Shown in pieces: positions 57,573 to 64,000 of a stretch of DNA of 64,000 bases. Where the stretch lies: positions 248,001 to 312,000 of the forward strand of contig JAWHQI010000328.1 of assembly GCA_033032865.1 (NCBI GenBank), read 5' to 3'. The position numbers were made by a program, and so were the translations under genes. The stretch is from Dactylorhiza incarnata. Taxonomy: Eukaryota; Streptophyta; Magnoliopsida; Asparagales; Orchidaceae. The notes below the pieces were generated by a model that worked only from the letters and a program-made list of their open reading frames with translations, was not told the DNA's origin and did no database searches. Numbering within the stretch: the first letter of the stretch is position 1; every line of letters starts with the position of its first letter.

Positions 57573-57857
57573 TGTACAACCCCGGTGTTTGCCAAGAGGT
57601 GAGCAGAGACTCAAGGTTCAACAGGCGAGAAGAGTAGGAAGGCGGGCGAAATAGGCTCTCGAAGGTCGCTCGCGGGAAGGTGGGTGAGCCGGGCTCTCGG
57701 TGGTCGCTCGCAGGAAGGCGGGCGAGTTGGGATCTTGGTGGTCGCTCGCAGGAAGGAGGGCGAACTAGGCTCTCGATGGTCACTAACAGGAAGGCGGGTA
57801 GCCAGGCTCTCGCGGTTCGCGTGAGGAGAGACAGGCGAGAGGAACCCTTGTGAGCGG
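57573..57857 (+). repeat. G1 3' LTR, part 1
   Basis: Matches 22505-22785, including the GCTCGC/GGCGAG block, and is interrupted by delta. Confidence 0.9.
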
Positions 57858-59342
57858 TGACGCGCTATTTCAGCACTGCTAATTAGCAAGCGCGAAATGC
57901 GGTATGACGGCAGTCCACCGATCATTGTCAAGTAATAAAAATAGGGAGAAATTCCCTGAATATCGTTCTCAAAGGACCGCAAGTTGGGTAGTATGATTTG
58001 CTAATTAGGAAATTAATTATGAGGATTACTAAGTTAACAAAAGGGAGTTTGGTTGGTTTTGTAGAGACAAGAAGAAGTAAAACTATATTAACTATGCGGG
58101 TCGCAATCACCGCTTCGCTTGGTGGATGAGGTTATTGCAGGCCGTGATGTCGTGCTTCGTTTAGCGGATGGATGGTGAGCAAATAGGGGAAGTGATTGCT
58201 AATAGTGTTTGAGGGTCGAAGGCACCTCTTCACTCTCACCTCTAGCTTTTGCTAGAGTGAGCTAGCTATAACGTGTGTATGGAAGTGGAGTGGGGGCGGA
58301 GCGCATCACGGCAAAGCATCAAGTGAAGAATAAAACAAGAGTAAGCTTCCATTCATAGACAAATAGAGATTAATCCAGTTCATTACAACAGTTAAGAATA
58401 CATTTCCAAAAAGAGAGAGGGTAGAGGAAACCACGAGATGAGAAGCCTCGCCGTAGATCTTGGCCGGAATGGGGGGTTGTCACGCCTCCTTTGAGCTCAG
58501 TCCTTGGTTGCTTCCAGGGTTCAGAGGCTGTCACTACCTCCAAACGTCATCCGTCTTCTTCTCAGAGCTGGGTCTCTTCCACTTAGCCCAATGGAGATGC
58601 AACACCTTGAAATACTTGTTGTAGATGGAGGGGAATGCTTCCGGGACCCTCGATGGAGCTTAGGATCGATGGAAGAAGCATTCCCAAGGAAGAAGACTGA
58701 TGGATGGAGCTTGGAGAGGGAAAACGACAGAAGCATGCGGAAGAATTCGCGCCCAAAACTGTGTTCAATGCCCTAGAATCGCGGAGCCAGTCTTTAAATA
58801 TGGAGCAGAGTAAACACTGCGCACGATCAGCGGCGCACGACCAGTGGTCGTACGCGAAGGAATGCTTGTGATCATGCGTGGTCAACCTGTAGCAGAGGGG
58901 AAGATAAGAAAATAACGCACGGTCAGTGGCGCACGACCAGTGGTCGTGCGCGAAGAATTCCTATGATCGTGCAAACTTTTCTGTCTGGTAAGGGGAATTA
59001 ATGCACGGCCAGTGGTCGTGCACCTGATCGTGCGCGAAGGAAAACGCACGATCAGTGGCTTTTTAGGCTAAAATTCACCCCAATCCATTTCGAGCGTTCA
59101 CATGATCCATGTACCTGCATGAAAAACATACTAGACCACTGATCCGTGCACACCACAGGATCCACAGAACATGCATAAAGTAATATATAACGAAATCACT
59201 CCACGAAGTGAGTAGGGAATGCACTATAGTTGAGAATATAAAATGCTATCAATATATGTATAGATGAGCAGTTAATGAAGTGCAAAGGAAAGAGAAACAA
59301 CCCAGATGAGCCCGGAAATCACTATATAAACCAGACTCATTA
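57858..59342 (-). repeat. Delta 3' LTR
   Basis: 1485 bp, TGACGCGCTATTTCAGCA...CCAGACTCATTA. It contains the palindrome cluster and TATA box. Frames at 58504-58885 are non-coding translations of these. Confidence 0.92.
58792..59062 (-). promoter_or_regulatory. Palindrome cluster and TATA box, delta LTR
   Basis: GCGCACGACCAGTGGTCGT and its halves occur at about 58830, 58930 and 59005, with GATCGTGCGC sites between. In the sense direction the TATA-like CATATTTAAAGAC (58791-58803) follows. The right LTR has the same at about 63080-63340. Confidence 0.7.
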
Positions 59343-61494
59343 GACTTACCTGTTTGCGCGTCCCAAGCAAACAAGTCCGGCAGAGTGAGAAACAACATAG
59401 CTGGTCTAGAAATTGCGAGGGCGGAGAAATATGCGAAGTCACATACTCATGAGCATAGAAATCTAGTAGAAAGAATTTTTAGTTATACAAAAATGGTTTA
59501 CACAATTCTAGGAGCGTAAAGATATATTTTTTCTGCTCAAGAGTTGAATCACGGGGAATCACCTGGTCACGCGTAGGAAGAAAGTAGAATGAATTCTAAG
59601 GCAAACATTACTCAACACCGGGGTTCGGAACAACCTCCACTGAAATCCATCAATGTCGGTGACCATAAGCTCACCCGTTCGCACTCTCTCCACGGTATTC
59701 GTCAGGTTCGATGCGTGAGTCGGTAGGACTTTAGGTTGAGATAAGGCTTGGGTTTAGGTGTGGTATACAATGATAAAAATGAAGGCTACACACAACCCAA
59801 TTGAGCTGATACCAAATATATGATCCAAGCAGCCACTACGAGTGCGGGTGTGTCACACCCCGAGACTTGAACTTTAACACACGGGCGTGTGCACCGCCTA
59901 CTCACGGATATCAATTTCAAACAGATTGTTTTTTCAATTAACTACTTTTCATCATTTTTTTTCATTTAAATTCTCTTTTCTTTTTCTCTTCTTTTTTCAA
60001 ATTTTCTTTTTCACTTTCAGCAAATGTGCAAGGAAGCATAACCACATTTTAATTTGGCACCACATCAACACCCTCAAACTGAAAATAATTAAACTCGAGC
60101 TTGGGTTTGGGTGTGTGATTATGATCAGCTGTTTGGCTTTGGTTTAATGAAAGCGGAGCTGAATCAATAGGATCGGGTAGGCACAAAGGGCTAGCAAGGA
60201 TTATATGATAGGACTGGTATAAAAAGCTCAAGCTAGCCAACATGATGGCCTACGTCATACGCATGCACTGGACCAAGTCATACCTATGCTTCAAGAGTCG
60301 CCTGGGGCAAGTTCTTAGCCACCGAGAAAGATAATTCTTCCTCCCTACTTAAGCAATACGAGCCTAGAACCCGTCTACATACATCCCTACACTACCGTTT
60401 GGTTCGCAACGGATTCAACACTTTTGAGTAGAATAAACTAAAATTACGCCGAAAGAATAAAATGTACAACTAAAAGCATAAAGAAAAATTTATTCTACAC
60501 CGATTTCTATGCGAGACATGAATAATTGACTAGAGCACTACACGAGTCAACAAAGTACTCCGTTTCGCAATCCTAACCCAGCACCGTAATTTCCCATTCA
60601 CACAACTGAGATGAGTTAGACTCGTCGCACGCCTACAGTCAAGTGCGCGCTCAAGTGGGTGTCGTGTGCCATGAAGATGAACAATACTACAATACATAAA
60701 TTAATTTGTAAATCCTAGTATGTTGTGCACTATGCATGTGCACGTGGTAACAACACTCACATTCCCCCAGACTTAATCTAAGCGCAAAATATGTTTTTGT
60801 AGAGACATACGCTTAAGAAGGCTAGGGTGAGAGGTTACCCATGCTCAGAAATGAGCATACCAGAAGATATGGCGTTTTGTCCTGAATGCGATTGTTCCGC
60901 CTTGCTCCAAGAAATACGGACCTGCGATTAAAGAATTCCCCAGGCACAACAAAAATATAATAAAGAAAATTAAGAAGAACGATTGAACGGAACCAAGCAG
61001 TCCCAATGGGTTGTCTCCCAAGATCCCTTTTGTTTAACGTCCTTAATGGTGGACCAAATACCTATATTAAAGTCTGAAAGCATTAGTTATAATGATTGAA
61101 AAGCTCTTGGACGGCGCACGCTCTGCGACAGTAAGCAAGCAGCGGAAGCCCTGGACGCACGCACAGGAGCCGACCGAGAGTTTTTAAAGAAAATTGGACC
61201 CGCGCACGACCAGTGGTCGTGCGCTGATAAATAGGGCGCATGACCAGTGGTCGTGCGCGAAGGGGAAATTGTCGCGCCCAGTTTCAAAATTAAAACTCAC
61301 CGCCGTAACATATAAGTGCATGCAAGGGTTTCCCACGTCTAGCAAAAGAAAATCATCAACAATTAACAGGAAAAAGCTCTACAAAAATATTTTAAACAGC
61401 AAAAGATGAACACAACAATTTATAGTAATTCTAACTAAGATAACTATTGGGGTTTAATGTCTCCCAACTGGACTTATTTAGCAGCTGGCATATG
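59343..61494. other. Delta untranslated interior
   Basis: Non-coding. A pyrimidine-rich tract at 59925-60022 mirrors the purine tract of beta. Two CGACCAGTGGTCG palindromes lie at 61198-61262, with a TTTAAAAAC sequence downstream in the sense direction. Confidence 0.6.
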
Positions 61495-61947
61495 CTAACT
61501 AATCGTCCTATGAAAAGTGAGGTGTACAGGAAGTTGTTCATTTGTCCCTTCGAAACATGAAGGTGATATGGATACAAAACAAGAGGATGGAGGGGTGCTG
61601 CCAGAGATAGGAGTTGGGACAATCTGGATGTCTGGCTCGTCTTCCTCTTCCAATTCGCGCAGATAATCAGCCCAATCCTTAAAAGCATGATCCATGCTTC
61701 GACAAAACAAGAACTGTTTTACATTCTTCTTCAGTCCAAGTGGGGCCATAGATAAATGCAAAAACGACACATTCGGTGCAGAAGAATAGCCATAAACCTT
61801 AGGCACTGTGTACGAGGTATCGTATGATGTCAATGCCCGATACATTGAGCCTTGGGAGCTAGAGCTACTATCTCTGGATGGGCATCTATCACTAGCATGG
61901 GCAGTATCTCCACACCTACGGCATCGGATATTGAATCTAGCCCACAT
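61495..61947 (-). CDS. Delta double-CCHC gag-like gene
   Basis: I place the start at the ATG at 61945-61947 (MWARFNIRCRRCGDTAHASD), because alpha and beta share this start; the frame is open upstream to 62028. CRRCGDTAHASDRC is a canonical CX2CX4HX4C knuckle. The second knuckle region (KQFLFCRSMDHAFKDW) has lost its first and last Cys. ADYLRELEEEDEPDIQIVP follows, then SPSCFEG, and the frame ends at 61495. About 150 residues. It is the most intact of the three relatives. It is probably a nucleocapsid-like protein; it lacks the long acidic tail of beta. No polymerase gene follows. Confidence 0.65.
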   Translation of the reverse strand: MWARFNIRCRRCGDTAHASDRCPSRDSSSSSQGSMYRALTSYDTSYTVPKVYGYSSAPNVSFLHLSMAPLGLKKNVKQFLFCRSMDHAFKDWADYLRELEEEDEPDIQIVPTPISGSTPPSSCFVSISPSCFEGTNEQLPVHLTFHRTIS

Positions 61948-62123
61948 TGCGGGGAGATAACCAGATTCAATAGAAAACACACTTGTGCGCAATATTACGC
62001 TCACCAATAAATAACTGAAACAACCCATACTTTAAACAAGAGAGAGGATAAATGAACAAACCAGGGAACTAAAAATCTTCACAGGTAATTTTTCTAACAG
62101 CAATTTCATACAACGCTTGCAGT

Positions 62124-62140
62124 CCCCGGCAACGGCGCCA
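62124..62140 (-). other. Primer binding site, delta (tRNA-Asp type)
   Basis: The minus strand reads TGGCGCCGTTGCCGGGG, the site used by Athila-type elements, six bases from the LTR. Confidence 0.95.
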
Positions 62141-62146
62141 AAAACT

Positions 62147-63628
62147 TGACGCGCTATTTCAGCACCGCTAATTAGCAAGCGCAAAATGTGGTACGACAGC
62201 AGTGCACCGGTCGTTGTCAAGTAATAAACGTAGGGAGAAATTCCCCGAATATCGTTCTCAAAGGACCACAAGTTTGGTAGTATGATTTGCTTATTAGGAA
62301 ATTAATTATGAGGATTACTAAGTTAACAAAAGCGAGTTTGGTTGGTTTTGTAGAGACAAGAAGAAGTAAAACTATATTAACTATGCGGGTCGCAATCACA
62401 GCTTCGCTTGGTGGATGAGGTTATTGAATGTCGAGATGACGTGCTTCGTTTAGCGGATGGACGGTGAGCAAATGGGGGAAGTGAGTGCTAATGGTGTATG
62501 AGGGTCGAAGGCACCTCTTCACTCTCACCTCTAGCTTTTGCTAGAGTGAGCTAGATAGAACATGTGTATGGAAGTGGAGTGGGGGCGGAGCGCATCATAG
62601 CAAAGCATCAAGTGAATAAAACAAGAGTAAGCTTCCATTCATAGACAAATAGAGATTAATCCAGTTCATTACAACAGTTAAGAATACATTTCCAAAAAGA
62701 GAGAGGGTAGAGGAAACCACGAGATGAGAAGCCTCGTCGTAGATCTTGGCCGGAATGGGGGGTTGTCCCACCTCCTCCGAGCTTAGTCCTTGGTTGCTTC
62801 CGTGGTTCAGAGGCTGTCACTACCTCCAAACGTCATCCATCTTCTTCTCAGAGCTGGGTCTCTTCCACTTAGCCCAATGGAGATGCCACACCTTGAAATA
62901 CTTGTTGTAGATGGCGGGGAATGCTTCTGGGACCCTTGATGGAGCTTAGGATCGATGGAAGAAGCTTTCCCAAGGAAGGAGATGGTTGGATGGAGCTTGG
63001 AGAGGGAAAACGGCGGAAGCTTGTGGAAGAACTCACGCCCAAAACTGTGCTTAATGCCCTAGAATCGCGGAGCCGGTCTTTAAATATGGAGCAGAGTAAA
63101 CACTGCGCACGATCATTGGCGCACGACCAGTGGTCGTGTGTGAAGGAATGCTTGTGATCGTGCGCGGTCAACCTGTAGCAGAGGGGAAGATAGGAAAATA
63201 ATGCACGGTCAGTGGCGCACGACTAGTGGTCGTGCGCGAAGAAATCCTATGATCATGCGAACTTCTCTGTCTGGTAAGGGGAATTAACGCACGACTAGTG
63301 GTTGTGCTCCTGATCGTGCGCGAAGGAAAACGCACAATCAGTGGCTTTTTAGGCCAAAATTTGCCCCAATCCATTCTGAGCGTTCACATGATCCATGTAC
63401 CTGCATGAAAAACATACTAGACCACTAATCCGTGCACACCACAGGATCCACAGAATAGGCATAAAGTAATATATAACGAAATCACGCCACGAAGAGGGTA
63501 GGGAATGCACTATAGTTGAGAATATGAAATGCTATCAATATAAGCATAGATGAGCAGTAAATGAAGTGCAAAGGAAAAATAAACAACCCAGATGAGCCGG
63601 GAAATCACTATATAAACCAGACTCATCA
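62147..63628 (-). repeat. Delta 5' LTR
   Basis: 1482 bp, partner of 57858-59342, ending CCAGACTCATCA. Confidence 0.92.
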
Positions 63629-64000
63629 AGAGGTTCACCCAGTAGGGGTCCAGGGGTGATTTTACCTGGAAGCCCTTTGTGGTCTGCAGTTAGCCTCTCC
63701 AAACAGCAGAGTTTGGTTGTGGCGGACTATTTTGGGTTGCGCATAGCAAAAGTGTAAGGCGGAATCCGGTTATTAGCAGACCATAAGTAAAAAACTATAT
63801 ATAGACCTTGAAGGGCACCTTTGGAGAAGATCCAACCTCAGTACTATGAGCTTCCTTCTCCCTAGGTTATCTTAGTTCAACTCTCAGGCTCTCCAAGGTG
63901 CCCAGTCTCATCATTGGCTTGGGAGGGGAAGCGCTCTAAGATCTTCCGGTGTGTGGTGGGACCTCCTCGCTGCGACCAAGGGTCTGTGTCTAGTTCTGAG
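63629..64000 (+). repeat. G1 3' LTR, part 2 (continues past window)
   Basis: Matches 22786-23160 of the 5' LTR, including the TATA region (CTATATATAGACC, about 63797-63808). The last about 90 bases of the LTR lie outside the window. Confidence 0.9.

Larger units (their letters stand above)
57858..63628 (-). mobile_element. Delta: Athila-like non-autonomous element in the G1 3' LTR
   Basis: LTRs 57858-59342 and 62147-63628 (about 1.48 kb) flank a 2.8-kb interior. The TSD is AGCGG (57853-57857) versus AGAGG (63629-63633), with one mismatch. A perfect tRNA-Asp primer binding site beside the right LTR sets minus orientation. It has one gag-like gene and no pol. The usual AAGTCTGGGGGTG polypurine tract is truncated to AAGTC. 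Confidence 0.92.
22505..64000 (+). mobile_element. G1: Tat-lineage Gypsy element, nested-into, extends past window
   Basis: The element's own DNA is 22505-26075, 35199-38119, 54937-57857 and 63629-64000, about 9.8 kb. It has a 5' LTR, a gag remnant, archaeal-type RNase H, integrase, a satellite array, an antisense gene and a 3' LTR. Order and content (extra RNase H before integrase, tandem repeats and an antisense gene before the 3' LTR) match the Tat lineage, for example maize Grande. Protease and reverse transcriptase are deleted. The 3' LTR is not complete in the window, so the TSD (left candidate GGAAG) cannot be tested. Confidence 0.85.

Noticed and set aside
57292..57783. 163-codon minus-strand frame starting in the G1 3' LTR
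   Set aside because: Its first part is antisense LTR. I placed the antisense gene start at the ATG at 57373-57375 instead, although an LTR-driven upstream start cannot be excluded.
1..64000. A host gene hidden between elements
   Set aside because: Every stretch over 300 bases falls between matched LTRs or continues an interrupted element. No frame showed a non-transposon plant domain.

Overview
This window is a gene-free, repeat-rich stretch of a plant nuclear genome, most likely a flowering plant with a large genome; I cannot name the species. The evidence is plant Copia and Gypsy proteins, plant-type primer binding sites (initiator-Met and tRNA-Asp types), TG...CA LTRs and 5-bp target-site duplications (TSDs). 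I see no host gene, tRNA, rRNA or CRISPR. Almost every base can be assigned to a nested LTR retrotransposon.

Layout. (1) 1-12295: 'family A' Copia-like elements with gag but no pol. A decayed plus-strand copy (1-1384 and 8674-8877) is interrupted by a complete, very young minus-strand copy (1385-8673, TSD CATTC). A plus-strand LTR (8878-10558) and another gag pseudogene (10655-12295) follow. (2) 12296-22504: 'family C', a minus-strand Copia-like element. Its LTR is split by 'family B' (13280-20953), another gag-only element with a long AT-rich interior. (3) 22505 to beyond 64000: 'G1', a Tat-lineage Gypsy element. It has a 5' LTR, gag remnant, archaeal-type RNase H, integrase, about 27 copies of a 96-bp satellite, an intron-rich antisense gene and a 3' LTR. 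It is split by three insertions: G2 (26076-35198, a nearly complete Tekay/Del-like chromovirus, minus strand), the 'alpha' tandem array (38120-54936) and 'delta' (57858-63628, minus strand). Alpha itself holds 'beta' (41040-47338) and a 432-bp TRIM (51155-51586).

How the parts work together. Families A, B, C, alpha, beta and delta show no recognisable polymerase or integrase in the portions seen here, so they probably depend on enzymes made elsewhere. They carry gag-like zinc-knuckle proteins and, in A and C, a second 3' ORF. The most unusual shared feature is in the LTR promoters. Most families carry a dense cluster of one family-specific short palindromic motif (CGTCGA in A, GCTAGCGC in B, CTGAGACAG in C, GCTCGC/GGCGAG in G1, a CGACCAGTGGTCG palindrome in G2, beta and delta). 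In most of them a TATA box lies just downstream. In the complete family A element a second such cluster plus TATA sits in front of the second ORF, as if it were a movable promoter. Two conserved-frame introns (A ORF2, G2 gag-pol) and a set of 69-94 nt introns in the G1 antisense gene can be read directly from GT-AG borders.

Insertion order inferred from nesting: A before C; C before B and G1; G1 before G2, alpha and delta; alpha before beta and the TRIM. All coordinates, copy counts and identities were read by eye.
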